NCBI GenBank assembly: GCA_035528275.1
Contig: DATKYV010000233.1
Location: forward strand, 1 to 9,695
DNA: 9,695 nucleotides
DNA from: DATKYV01 sp035528275
GTDB taxonomy: Bacteria > Acidobacteriota > Terriglobia > UBA7540
Reading direction: 5' to 3'
Below the pieces are notes generated by a model, which was not told where the DNA came from, made no database searches, and saw only the letters and a program-made list of their open reading frames with translations. This document shows positions 1 to 7,130 of the stretch, one piece after another (the stretch's first letter is position 1; the number at the start of each line of letters is the position of its first letter). The position numbers and the translations under genes were made by a program.

Positions 1-103
1 CAGAAGTCATCCAGTGGGGACAAGTGTTAGCAGCGAGGCAAGTTGGAGGCGGGAAACAGACCAGACAACTCAGCAGAACGGCCAAAACGAGCCGCGATGC
101 CAC
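1..103 (-). CDS. Partial exported protein, N-terminus only (runs off left edge)
   Basis: Reading leftward from a GTG at 103-101, the frame is open to the window edge, giving about 34 residues. It looks like a classical signal peptide: a short start with one arginine (MASR), a hydrophobic core LVLAVLLSCLVCF, then a proline-containing stretch PPPTCLAA ending in a plausible signal peptidase I site. The mature part begins around NTCPHWMTS, whose Cys-Pro pair could be functional, but too little is visible to name a family. The GTG was chosen because it places the charged residue directly before the hydrophobic core. No clear Shine-Dalgarno precedes it, and the same frame stays open upstream to about position 334, so the start is uncertain. 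It could be a chance open frame, but the three-part signal peptide organisation argues for a real gene on the same strand as the citrate synthase remnant. Confidence 0.45.
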   Translation of the reverse strand, partial: MASRLVLAVLLSCLVCFPPPTCLAANTCPHWMTS

Positions 104-372
104 CCCAAAGGGGCCATGGCGATCTGAGCTTGAAATGTAAGAGCGGCTTGCGTACGATTGTCGGCGAAGGCAGAGTTGAAAACGGAAATTCCCACTTAGT
201 GAGCTCCTCGCGGAACAGAACGCAAAGTTAACAAAATGGGAATCACAACTTCGAGTTCCGCCTTTGGAATTATCACAAACCGATGCTGTCGGTACCGGCC
301 CTGCTTGAGACAAACGGAGGATCGGTTTTCTGATTTACCCGCCGGACCCACGGGGCAAGCTGCAATAAAAGT
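104..372. other. Gene-poor gap between two minus-strand genes
   Basis: This stretch is visibly more AT-rich than the coding regions to its right. Short open frames exist on both strands, but none has a ribosome binding site or a recognisable protein pattern. I saw no convincing promoter for the leftward gene (one isolated GATAAT at 274-269 on the minus strand has no matching -35), no RNA gene, and no insertion sequence ends. It contains whatever lies beyond the point where citrate synthase homology is lost. Confidence 0.5.
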
Positions 373-867
373 CTATTTCACAGCATTAAGAGATACTTGC
401 GCGGAAACCTCTGTGTAACCGACCTTGCCGGCCTTGGCGCTGAGGAAGGAATCGGGTTGTCGCGCGGCGACGACAGTTCCCACCTGGGCCGTCAGCCGCA
501 ACGCCTTGCGGCGGTTCGCCGCTTCCGAAATGTCCTCGGATTCGGCGTCGTAGAGCGACAGCGCGGAAACCGCCGTGCGGAGGGATTCCATGGGGTGTTG
601 GGGTGGCGGCAGGCGCTTCATGACCTCAACGAGCTCCGGCGCGATCGCCCGGTGCTCGGTCAGCTGTTTGCGGAGTTCGTCGAGCTCAGTGCGCTGGGGA
701 AGGCGGCCGTTCCAAAGCAGGTAGACAACTTCTTCAAAAGTGGAATTCTCGGCGAGGTCGTGAATATCGTATCCCCGGTAGGAGAGCTTGCCCCGTTGCC
801 CATCAATCGAGCAGATCTCTGATTGAGCGATGACAACATCCTGCAGCCCGACTTTCACTTCGGCCAT
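373..867 (-). pseudogene. gltA: Citrate synthase, N-terminal fragment (truncated)
   Basis: Citrate synthase condenses acetyl-CoA and oxaloacetate to citrate in the TCA cycle. Residues 1-135 match the family N-terminal part: GLQDVVIAQSEICSIDG near 7-23, KLSYRGYDIHDLAENSTFEE near 27-46, a WNGRLP segment near 52-57, and HPMESLRTAVSALSLYD near 91-107. The homology ends around TAQVGTVVAA (126-135), roughly position 465. A 29-residue tail unlike any citrate synthase then runs to a TAG stop. Family members are usually about 370-430 residues; this one has 164. The large domain with both catalytic histidines and the catalytic aspartate is absent and does not appear in the remaining 372 bases to the left. 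In the +1 frame just after the break, a KYLLML segment sits where the family has NFLYML, followed at once by TGA. This weakly suggests a frameshift plus decay. Promoter and ribosome binding site look intact, so a recent break, a local rearrangement or a mis-joined assembly are all possible. Confidence 0.88.
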
Positions 868-875
868 CTGCGGTT

Positions 876-881
876 TCCTCC
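876..881 (-). promoter_or_regulatory. Ribosome binding site of the citrate synthase fragment
   Basis: GGAGGA on the minus strand lies 8 nt before the ATG at 867-865. It is a near-perfect Shine-Dalgarno sequence and fixes the start. It remains intact although the gene behind it is truncated. Confidence 0.8.
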
Positions 882-920
882 AGAATTTCGCCCACGGTCG
901 GACTATTTGTGGATGGGCGC

Positions 921-950
921 ATCATACACGATGCAAACCACGCATAACAA
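921..950 (-). promoter_or_regulatory. Likely sigma-70-type promoter for the citrate synthase fragment
   Basis: On the minus strand TTGTTA (950-945, four of six matches to TTGACA) and TATGAT (926-921, five of six to TATAAT) are separated by 18 nt. The start codon lies about 53 nt beyond the -10 box, leaving room for a normal leader with the GGAGGA site. This was judged by eye. The rest of the gap up to the divergent membrane-protein gene contains two AT-rich CATAAT words near 1030-1043, without a convincing -35. Confidence 0.5.
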
Positions 951-1144
951 GGAAGTTTTCGCTATTCCCGAGCTTCGGATCCTGCGAGAATAATTAGTCT
1001 GCCTGGACTATGAACGGGCCGAGCCACGACATAATGGCATAATATGGCCTTCGCGTGGATTCCCTTTGCTGCGCGGTCCTCGAAGTTTGCTTTTGAACTC
1101 GGCGTTCGATATTCTGCCTCGCACAGGTATCAGTTGCATTGGCT

Positions 1145-2149
1145 ATGCTGAATGGTCACATCGCCGCGGGCATTTTGCTCCTCACCATTGCCGTCATCTA
1201 TCTGGCCGCAAGATATATCCGCGTGCCCAAGCGCGCGAAGTTCCCGTGCTGGGGGTGGATAGGGCTGGCGGATATTCTCCTGGTCGAAATTCTCCTGTTC
1301 CAGCGGATCCCCTGGGTTACGACGTTTTTCACTCCGCTCGTTTGGACCGGATATCTGCTGCTTTCCGACGGGTTAGTGTGGAGCCTGCGCGGCGAATCGC
1401 GGCTGGGCACCGCGCCTTGGCACTTCCTGGCGCTGGCTTTTTGGTCCGTTCCATTGTGGCTCGTATTCGAAGCCTACAACTTGCGGCTCGCCAACTGGAC
1501 CTACGTGGGACTTCCTGACAGCATTGTGGTTCGGGGCATCGGATACACCTGGTCGTTTGCGACCATCTGGCCCGCGATCTTTGAAACCGCCGACCTGCTG
1601 AAGGCGCTATACATTTTCCCCAAACCCAGTTCCAAGCGGCTGGTTCTCAGCCGGTCAAGCCGCAGGAGCATGGCGATTGCCGGCCTGATCTGCGTTACCG
1701 TTCCTGTGGTCGTCTCCGTTCCATTAGGACAATACCTTTTTGGGGCGGTTTGGGTGGGTTTCGTTCTTCTGCTCGACCCCGTGAACGACAGCTTGGGGGG
1801 ATATTCGCTACTCCGCGATTTCCAATCCGGTCGCTCGGCGACTTTGTACGGCTTCCTTGGGTCCGGGCTTGTATGCGGATTGCTGTGGGAATTCTGGAAC
1901 TACTGGGCCGGCGCCAGGTGGCTCTACGTTTTTCCCATCTGGCAGGACTCCAGGATCTTTGAGATGCCCCTGCCCGGTTACCTGGGCTTTCCGGTGTTTG
2001 CCGTGGAATGCTTTGTCATGTACGAATTCCTTCGCACCGTCAGAACTCGATTCTTGAAGTCCCCTGCGGGCCGAGAATTGGACCCTGCGGGGACCACGCA
2101 TCAGACGACGGAAATATCGGGAAGTGAATTACCAAGGTCTGTTGCGTGA
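1145..2149 (+). CDS. Unrecognised polytopic membrane protein with internal duplication
   Basis: The 334-residue product is strongly hydrophobic, with roughly eight likely membrane segments: about 4-22, 40-54, 60-78, 93-109, 134-156, 177-207, 236-253 and 279-297. The last 35 residues are polar and probably cytoplasmic. I cannot assign a family. The protein appears to be built from two related halves. VWTGYLLLSD...SLRGESRL (66-87) resembles VWVGFVLLLD...SLGGYSLL (202-223), with 11 identities in 22 positions. An E-x-[YW]-N motif followed by W-x-Y-V occurs at 109-121 and again at 249-262. Paired aromatic and acidic motifs of this kind are loosely reminiscent of lycopene-cyclase-type membrane proteins, but no carotenoid gene is nearby and I do not assign that function. 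The ATG at 1145 was preferred over an in-frame TTG at 1139; neither has a strong Shine-Dalgarno. It is divergent from the citrate synthase fragment and ends 68 nt before the glycosidase gene, so the two could share a transcript. Confidence 0.8.
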   Translation: MLNGHIAAGILLLTIAVIYLAARYIRVPKRAKFPCWGWIGLADILLVEILLFQRIPWVTTFFTPLVWTGYLLLSDGLVWSLRGESRLGTAPWHFLALAFWSVPLWLVFEAYNLRLANWTYVGLPDSIVVRGIGYTWSFATIWPAIFETADLLKALYIFPKPSSKRLVLSRSSRRSMAIAGLICVTVPVVVSVPLGQYLFGAVWVGFVLLLDPVNDSLGGYSLLRDFQSGRSATLYGFLGSGLVCGLLWEFWNYWAGARWLYVFPIWQDSRIFEMPLPGYLGFPVFAVECFVMYEFLRTVRTRFLKSPAGRELDPAGTTHQTTEISGSELPRSVA

Positions 2150-2204
2150 CAGGCCGGCATTCATGATGTAGTCTCCGCCCGTCCCTCGCTCAACATCCCT
2201 TCCT

Positions 2205-2210
2205 GGGAGG
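2205..2210 (+). promoter_or_regulatory. Strong ribosome binding site of the glycosidase-like gene
   Basis: GGGAGG ends 7 nt before the ATG at 2218. It is the best plus-strand Shine-Dalgarno in the window and fixes the start just before a signal peptide. Confidence 0.8.
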
Positions 2211-2217
2211 AATACCG

Positions 2218-4566
2218 ATGTCACATCCCCGCCCGTTGGCCGTAACTGTGACGCTAGCGCTCCTTTTGGCTTCTCAGGTTTCCAGTGCGCTTGCCCTTGG
2301 TTCGAGTCCTGGTGTGAAGCCGGGTCCTGAACCAGGCGAGTCGAACGCGGTGACCCTCGAAACGCCGGCTCTGGCCTTCCGAATTTCTCCTCAAACCGGC
2401 AGTTATGAGATCCACGACAAGCAGGCCGGCGTCTTCTGGCGCTCCAACCCATACGAGCCGCGCTTTGGACAAGTCACCCTGATTGTAGACGGAGCGAAAC
2501 GCGAGATTGCCCTCAGCCGCTGCGCTGTCGTACGTGTCGAGAATGGGCTTGAGGTGACGTTCCATCCACTCCCGGAGCACCCGCAAGCGTGGCTGAAGGT
2601 CGCAGTGCGCCCGCTGGAAGACAACCGGACTCTTGAACTCGCCTACAATGCTTCGCAGGAGCTGGAAGTCGAACGCCTCCGACTGCTGGACGACGCCCTC
2701 TGGACAACCAACGCGGAAAAAGGCTACGTCGTTGCCCCCGTGCGCATGGGCCTGCTCATTCCCGCCGACAGCGGCCTGGAGTTCACGCATACCTTCGATA
2801 CCTACTCGTATGAAGGTTGCCACATGAGGATGCTTGGGATCGCAAAAGGCGGTGCCACCGCGCTCCTGACGTGGGACGACCCGTATGTGGCCGCGGAACT
2901 CAGAAGCGCAGAATCCGTACCGGCCGGAATCGGGGCGAAACAAGTCATCTCGGTGTCAATGGTCCTTCGCAAGTCGGCGAAATCGGTTCGAGTGCGCTTT
3001 GACTCGCGGGGCGATTACGTGAGTCTCGCCAAAACCTATCGGCAGATTGCGGCGCGGATGGAGTTGTTGGACCCGTGGCAAGAGAAGCTGAAGGAGAACC
3101 CGGAGCGTCGCAAACTCTTCGGCGCCATCGATTTCAAGCTTTGGGCTACGTTACGGCGGGAAATGAACGAGGAAAGCACCCAGGAGGAGCTCGTCAAGGT
3201 TAACTGGACGTTTGATGAAGCCGCGCAGGTGGCCGAGCATCTGAAGAACGACTTGAAGCTCGACAAGGTCCTCTTCGTCATGGGAGGCTGGATTCATCGC
3301 GGGTACGACAACCAGCACCCAGATATCCTGCCCGCGGCCCCGGAGTGCGGCGGCGACGCGGCGCTTGCCGAGTGTTCACGGCGCGTTCTGCAACTCGGGT
3401 ACATCCTCAACCTTCACGACAATTATCAGGACATCTATCGCGATTCGCCCTCGTGGAACGAGGATCTCATCATGAAAGCCCCCGACGGCAGCCTGGTGAA
3501 GGGCGGGCATTGGTGGGGCGGGCGCGCCTACCTGACCTGCTCCAAAAAGGCGCTGGAACTCGTCCAACGCCCGCAAAACCTGCCCGCCGTGAAGAAGCTG
3601 ACCGACGCGAACTCCTACTTCATTGATACGACCTACGCTTCGGGACTTCAGGAATGCTTCGACCCCGCCCATCCCCTGACGCGCGCCGATGACATCCGCT
3701 GGAAGCAGGCCCTCTCCGATTACGCGCGCGAAGTCTTCGGAATCTTCGGCAGCGAAGACGGCCGCGAGTGGGCTGTTCCCCACAGCGATTTCTTCGAGGG
3801 ATTGACGGGCGTGAGCGGACGCTGGTTCCACGATGAAAAGCTGGCAAGTAAGGTCGGCGGCGTTTCTGTTCCCTTGTTCGAAATCGTCTATCGCGACAGC
3901 ATGGCGCTTTATGGAAAATACGGGTTCGACATCTCCAAGTCAGCGGAATACGTCCTCTATCACCTCAGCATCGGACGGCCCCTCAACTACCACGACATCC
4001 CGCCGCATCTTTACTGGAAGGAGATCCCGCAAGAGACCGCAGCCGCCCTGGCCGATGCCCCCGGCGACCCTGCGCTTTTCGTTCGCGCCGACGGCGGTTG
4101 GGCGGACGGACTCCATCCCCTGGATCGCTTCGTCAAGAACACCTATGAGATTCTCTCTCCCTTGAACGAGATCACCGCTGAGATGCCGCTGGCCGAGCAC
4201 CAATTCCTTACCCCTGACCGCAAGGTGACGCGCACGGTTTTTGGTGAAGGGTCGGAGAAGGTGGAAGTCGTCGTCAACGCAAGTTCCGGCGATTTTCGCC
4301 ACAATTCGCAGATGGGCGGAACCGTCGTCCTCCCTCCTTTTGGCTTCCTTGTGGAATCGCCCACCTTCGTTGCGTTCCACGTGCGAAACTGGAATGGAGT
4401 TTCATACCAAGCCGCTCCGCTTTTCACTCTTCGGAGCATGGACGGCCAGCCACTTGCGCGTGCGGCGCGCGTACGCGTTTATCACGGCTTTGGAGACTCC
4501 CGGGTGAAGCTGACCCGACAGATTCACACGGTGGAAAGGGAGGCCGTGATTTCAAGCGCGCCTTGA
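2218..4566 (+). CDS. Secreted glycoside hydrolase-like protein (DUF5696 / GH101-like)
   Basis: The 782-residue product starts with a signal peptide (hydrophobic core about 8-20, likely cleavage after ALA at 24-26), so it is probably exported. Residues about 44-270 look like a beta-sandwich domain. They carry the pattern F-x-I-x-x-x-T-G-x-Y-x-I-x-D-K near 54-68 followed by FWRSNP, typical as I recall of DUF5696 proteins. Residues about 300-640 look like a TIM-barrel catalytic domain: KVLFVMGGWIHRGYDNQHPD (350-369), GYILNLHDNYQDIY (394-407), YFIDTTYASGLQECFDP (467-483) and a GSEDGREWAVPHSDFFEG stretch (511-528). Asp470 at the end of a strand is the best nucleophile candidate; a glutamate such as Glu505, Glu513 or Glu527 may be the acid. 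A C-terminal beta domain follows (about 645-775). GH101 enzymes release O-glycans from glycoproteins, but the substrate here cannot be read from sequence. No transporter, regulator or second carbohydrate enzyme lies nearby. Family placement is from memory of motifs, not a search. Confidence 0.7.
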   Translation: MSHPRPLAVTVTLALLLASQVSSALALGSSPGVKPGPEPGESNAVTLETPALAFRISPQTGSYEIHDKQAGVFWRSNPYEPRFGQVTLIVDGAKREIALSRCAVVRVENGLEVTFHPLPEHPQAWLKVAVRPLEDNRTLELAYNASQELEVERLRLLDDALWTTNAEKGYVVAPVRMGLLIPADSGLEFTHTFDTYSYEGCHMRMLGIAKGGATALLTWDDPYVAAELRSAESVPAGIGAKQVISVSMVLRKSAKSVRVRFDSRGDYVSLAKTYRQIAARMELLDPWQEKLKENPERRKLFGAIDFKLWATLRREMNEESTQEELVKVNWTFDEAAQVAEHLKNDLKLDKVLFVMGGWIHRGYDNQHPDILPAAPECGGDAALAECSRRVLQLGYILNLHDNYQDIYRDSPSWNEDLIMKAPDGSLVKGGHWWGGRAYLTCSKKALELVQRPQNLPAVKKLTDANSYFIDTTYASGLQECFDPAHPLTRADDIRWKQALSDYAREVFGIFGSEDGREWAVPHSDFFEGLTGVSGRWFHDEKLASKVGGVSVPLFEIVYRDSMALYGKYGFDISKSAEYVLYHLSIGRPLNYHDIPPHLYWKEIPQETAAALADAPGDPALFVRADGGWADGLHPLDRFVKNTYEILSPLNEITAEMPLAEHQFLTPDRKVTRTVFGEGSEKVEVVVNASSGDFRHNSQMGGTVVLPPFGFLVESPTFVAFHVRNWNGVSYQAAPLFTLRSMDGQPLARAARVRVYHGFGDSRVKLTRQIHTVEREAVISSAP

Positions 4567-4744
4567 CTTGGCGGCTGAGAGAATCCCGCCCCGTCATCTC
4601 CGACAACGGGAGAATGATGGTATTCTGTTTGTGAAGCGCAAGACCGGCGGGCTGAGGGGCACTTCAGAACGTAACCGTCGGCCAAAGCCGGGCGATTCAC
4701 AAACTCAAAGCAACTCGTCGGTCAGGGAGCAGCAACTTCAACTC

Positions 4745-5077
4745 ATGAGCAAGCGGCCGCCATTCGTCCGAGTCGCGGGTGTGGAGGAAGTACCCGAGGG
4801 CGCGGTGAAGCACGTCTTGGTCCACGACAAGCCCCTAGCGCTCTGCCGGGCCGAAGGCAATTTCTACGCCATTAACGCCGTCTGCCCGCACATGGGCGGG
4901 CCGCTGGCCAGTGGACGGCTCGAAGGCTGCGTCCTGACTTGTCCCTGGCACGGCTGGACGTTCGACGTGCGCACCGGCCAGCCCGACCACCCGGGCGGGC
5001 ATGCCGTCTCCGCGTACGAAGTGCGCGTGGAAGGCAACGACGTCCTGGTGGGCTGGCTCAAACGGCCTCCCGTTTAG
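4745..5077 (+). CDS. Small Rieske [2Fe-2S] ferredoxin
   Basis: A 110-residue soluble protein with the full Rieske cluster motif: Cys47-Pro-His49, 16 residues, then Cys66-Pro-Trp-His69, ligating one [2Fe-2S] cluster with two Cys and two His. The surrounding GGPLASGRLEG and CPWHGWTFD segments are typical of the ferredoxin type used by NirD-like subunits and ring-hydroxylating dioxygenase systems. There is no signal peptide or membrane anchor, so it should be a cytoplasmic electron carrier. The expected partner (reductase or oxygenase) is not in the window, so its role is unknown. The frame is open upstream to a TTG at 4568, one base after the glycosidase stop. That 59-residue extension is polar and low in pattern, so the ATG at 4745, which gives the normal family length, was chosen. 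An AGGGAG at 4724-4729 lies 15 nt away, longer than ideal, and an in-frame GTG at 4631 is an alternative start. Confidence 0.9.
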   Translation: MSKRPPFVRVAGVEEVPEGAVKHVLVHDKPLALCRAEGNFYAINAVCPHMGGPLASGRLEGCVLTCPWHGWTFDVRTGQPDHPGGHAVSAYEVRVEGNDVLVGWLKRPPV

Positions 5078-5148
5078 AATCTTATCCACGGGCTGCAATC
5101 ATCCAAACTTGGAGCGCAAATTTCGGATTAGGCGGTGCAGGAAGAGTC

Positions 5149-6153
5149 ATGCCCAGAATTAGCCCGTCGACCCGTGTAGGACCCGCGTTAGCCTTGGTTT
5201 GGATGGCCAGCCTGTTCTGCGCGCCCGCGAGTTTTGCTTCCTCGCCCGCCCAAAGTCCCGACAGCCGCCACCGGGAGATCGCGCGGCGAGGACTGGACCT
5301 TTTGATGAACGGCGACCCCGATGGCGCTATCGAAGTCTTCTATGATATCCGGCGCGATGACCCCCAGTCCCCGCTGGGCTACCTTCTCGAAGCGGACGCC
5401 ACCTGGTGGAAGATCTACTTCGCGACGGGGAACCTCATCGATCCCGACGTCTTTGATGTCGTCTCCTCATCTACAACGCCTTACGACTCGCATTTCGAAA
5501 GCCTTATCCATGCCGCCATCAACAAATCGGAGGCTCGCATCCGGGCGGGACAGGATGTGGCGCGCAATTACCTCTACGAGGGCATGGCCTATGCTCTCGA
5601 AGCTCGGCTGACGGGTCTGCGGGGCAAGGACCTGCCCACGGCGCGCGCCGGCAAGAAAATGCGTACCCTCCTTCTCAAGGCCCTGGAACTCGACCCCCAA
5701 CTGACCGACGCCTATCTGGGAGTGGGCATCTACAACTATTTCGTGGACACGCTGCCCACGATCATCAAGATCCTCAAATTCTTCATCGGTCTTCCCAGCG
5801 GCAGCCGCGCGCAGGGGCTCGAACAGCTCCAGAACGCCGCCGATCACGGCGAACTGACGCGGGGCGAGGCAGGCTTCTACCTGGCAAAGGACTTCTCCCG
5901 CGGCAACGAGAGGCAATACGCCAAATCCCTGGAGCTTTTTGAGAAGCTTCGCGACGAGTACCCCCGCAATCCTCTCTGGACGCTGATGGTCGGAAGCCTC
6001 CAAATCCGCCTGGGGCATGATGCGGAAGGCGATACACTCTACCGGGAAGTCTACAAGTTGACCAAGGGAGAAAAATCAGAGGTCCAGCAGGCAATTTACC
6101 GCGCCGTGAAGCACGCCCTCGAACTCCGCCACCCAGATGAAAAGTTTGATTGA
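5149..6153 (+). CDS. Exported TPR-type protein of unknown function
   Basis: A 334-residue protein starting with a signal peptide (hydrophobic stretch about 11-30, likely cleavage after SFA at 28-30), then mostly helical sequence. TPR-like units are visible around 43-72 (RGLDLLMNGDPDGAIEVFYD), 166-196 (KALELDPQLTDAYLGVG) and 256-290 (YAKSLELFEKLRDEYPRNP), with the alternating small and aromatic residues and the closing D/N-P of such repeats. Between them are non-TPR stretches that look conserved in character: an aromatic-rich WWKIYFATGNLIDPDVFD (86-103) and a hydrophobic segment FVDTLPTIIKILKFFIGLP (198-215), which might contact a membrane. TPR proteins act as scaffolds; a specific partner cannot be inferred. 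The start is supported by AGGA at 5139-5142, 6 nt before the ATG. The gene lies 71 nt after the Rieske gene and converges on lipA. There is no lipobox with cysteine at the cleavage site, so a periplasmic rather than lipoprotein form is favoured. Confidence 0.85.
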   Translation: MPRISPSTRVGPALALVWMASLFCAPASFASSPAQSPDSRHREIARRGLDLLMNGDPDGAIEVFYDIRRDDPQSPLGYLLEADATWWKIYFATGNLIDPDVFDVVSSSTTPYDSHFESLIHAAINKSEARIRAGQDVARNYLYEGMAYALEARLTGLRGKDLPTARAGKKMRTLLLKALELDPQLTDAYLGVGIYNYFVDTLPTIIKILKFFIGLPSGSRAQGLEQLQNAADHGELTRGEAGFYLAKDFSRGNERQYAKSLELFEKLRDEYPRNPLWTLMVGSLQIRLGHDAEGDTLYREVYKLTKGEKSEVQQAIYRAVKHALELRHPDEKFD

Positions 6154-6186
6154 AATCGGCGTCAAGCGGCGGAATGCTTCATCGGC

Positions 6187-6204
6187 CTTCTGAATCAACA
6201 GAAG
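6187..6204. terminator. Small hairpin between convergent genes, possible terminator
   Basis: CTTCTG-AATCAA-CAGAAG forms a perfect 6-bp stem with a 6-nt loop in the 60-nt gap between the stops of the TPR gene and lipA. The position suits a bidirectional terminator, but there is no T-run on either side and the stem is only moderately stable. Confidence 0.35.
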
Positions 6205-6213
6205 CGCGAGAAC

Positions 6214-7119
6214 TCAGTGGGTGAGAGGCGGAATGAGGGCGGCGCTCTGCTCGTGGGCGTGGTAGGAGCTGCGGACGAGCGGCCCGGACTCGACGTGGCG
6301 GATGCCGAGACGTTCGCCCTGCTGCTTGAAAGCCGCAAACTCCTCCGGCGCGTAGAAACGCGCCACCGGCAACTGGTCGCCCGAGGGGCGCAGGTATTGC
6401 CCGATGGTGACAATCTCCACGCCCGCAGAAGCCAGGTCGGCAAGAACCACGCAGATCTCTTCGAAAGTCTCGCCCAAACCCACCATCAGTCCTGACTTGG
6501 TAGGGATTGAAGGATTGATTTCCCGCGAGCGCCGCAACAGGCGGAGGGAGCGCGCATAGAACGACCCGCGCCGCGCCACTCTGTAAAGTCGCGACACTGT
6601 CTCCGTGTTGTGGTTGAGCACGTCCGGGCGAGCGCGCAGGACTGTTTCCAGAGCTTCGTCCGAACCACGAAAGTCGGGAATCAGCACCTCCACCTTGCAG
6701 CCGGGAATTCGCCGGCGAAGCGCTTCGAGGGTAAGGGCGAAAGCCGTTGAGCCGCCGTCTTCGAGATCATCACGGTCGACCGAGGTAACGACGACGTATT
6801 TCAGACCCATCGCCGCGGCGGCTTCGGCCACGCGCTCCGGCTCATCCCAATCCACGGCGCCCCGCGGCCGGCCCGTGGGAACCGCGCAGAATCCGCAGCG
6901 CCGCGTGCACTGGTCGCCCAGAATCATGAATGTCGCCGTGCGGTGCGACCAGCACTCGCCGATGTTGGGGCAGCGCGCGCTCTCGCACACCGTGTGCAGC
7001 GCCTGCCCGCGCATCAGCCGCTTCAACTCGAAATAGTTGTCACCGCCCGGAATGCGCACCTTCAGCCACCCCGGCCGCCGGCCCTGAGCCTGCCTCCCGA
7101 TTTGGACGAGCTCATTCAT
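6214..7119 (-). CDS. lipA: Lipoyl synthase (radical SAM)
   Basis: LipA inserts two sulfur atoms into protein-bound octanoyl groups, making the lipoyl cofactor of pyruvate and 2-oxoglutarate dehydrogenases and the glycine cleavage system. The 301-residue length is normal. The auxiliary cluster motif Cys45-x4-Cys50-x5-Cys56 (CESARCPNIGEC) and the radical SAM motif Cys71-x3-Cys75-x2-Cys78 (CTRRCGFC) are complete. The C-terminal RSSYHA (283-288), whose serine ligates the auxiliary cluster, is present. Other family blocks are visible: VVVTSVDRDDLEDGG (109-123), IPDFRG (147-152), LNHNTETV (168-175) and TKSGLMVGLGET (207-218). The ATG at 7119 fits the family start; the frame is open a further 50 codons upstream, but that part is not LipA-like. 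No clear Shine-Dalgarno precedes the start, and a promoter lies very close by. The partner octanoyltransferase lipB is not in the window. Confidence 0.97.
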   Translation of the reverse strand: MNELVQIGRQAQGRRPGWLKVRIPGGDNYFELKRLMRGQALHTVCESARCPNIGECWSHRTATFMILGDQCTRRCGFCAVPTGRPRGAVDWDEPERVAEAAAAMGLKYVVVTSVDRDDLEDGGSTAFALTLEALRRRIPGCKVEVLIPDFRGSDEALETVLRARPDVLNHNTETVSRLYRVARRGSFYARSLRLLRRSREINPSIPTKSGLMVGLGETFEEICVVLADLASAGVEIVTIGQYLRPSGDQLPVARFYAPEEFAAFKQQGERLGIRHVESGPLVRSSYHAHEQSAALIPPLTH

Positions 7120-7130
7120 GTCAGATTGCC

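Noticed and set aside
103..113. CCCC-AAA-GGGG mini-hairpin
   Set aside because: A 4-bp stem with a 3-nt loop and no T-run; likely chance.
397..822. Plus-strand open frame of 141 codons opposite the citrate synthase fragment
   Set aside because: It is the antisense shadow of a strand with clear citrate synthase motifs, and has no ribosome binding site or recognisable protein pattern.
1030..1043. CATAAT words (1030-1035 and 1038-1043) as a plus-strand promoter for the membrane-protein gene
   Set aside because: No acceptable -35 hexamer lies 16-18 nt upstream of either; the best candidate (TGGACT at 1004) has a 20-nt spacer.
1145..2149. Assignment of the membrane protein as a lycopene cyclase
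   Set aside because: Only a loose resemblance in aromatic/acidic motifs; no carotenoid genes are nearby and key family motifs were not recognised.
4597..4626. Small inverted repeats TCTCC/GGAGA and AGAAT/ATTCT after the glycosidase stop as a terminator
   Set aside because: Both stems are only 5 bp, they overlap each other, and no T-run follows.
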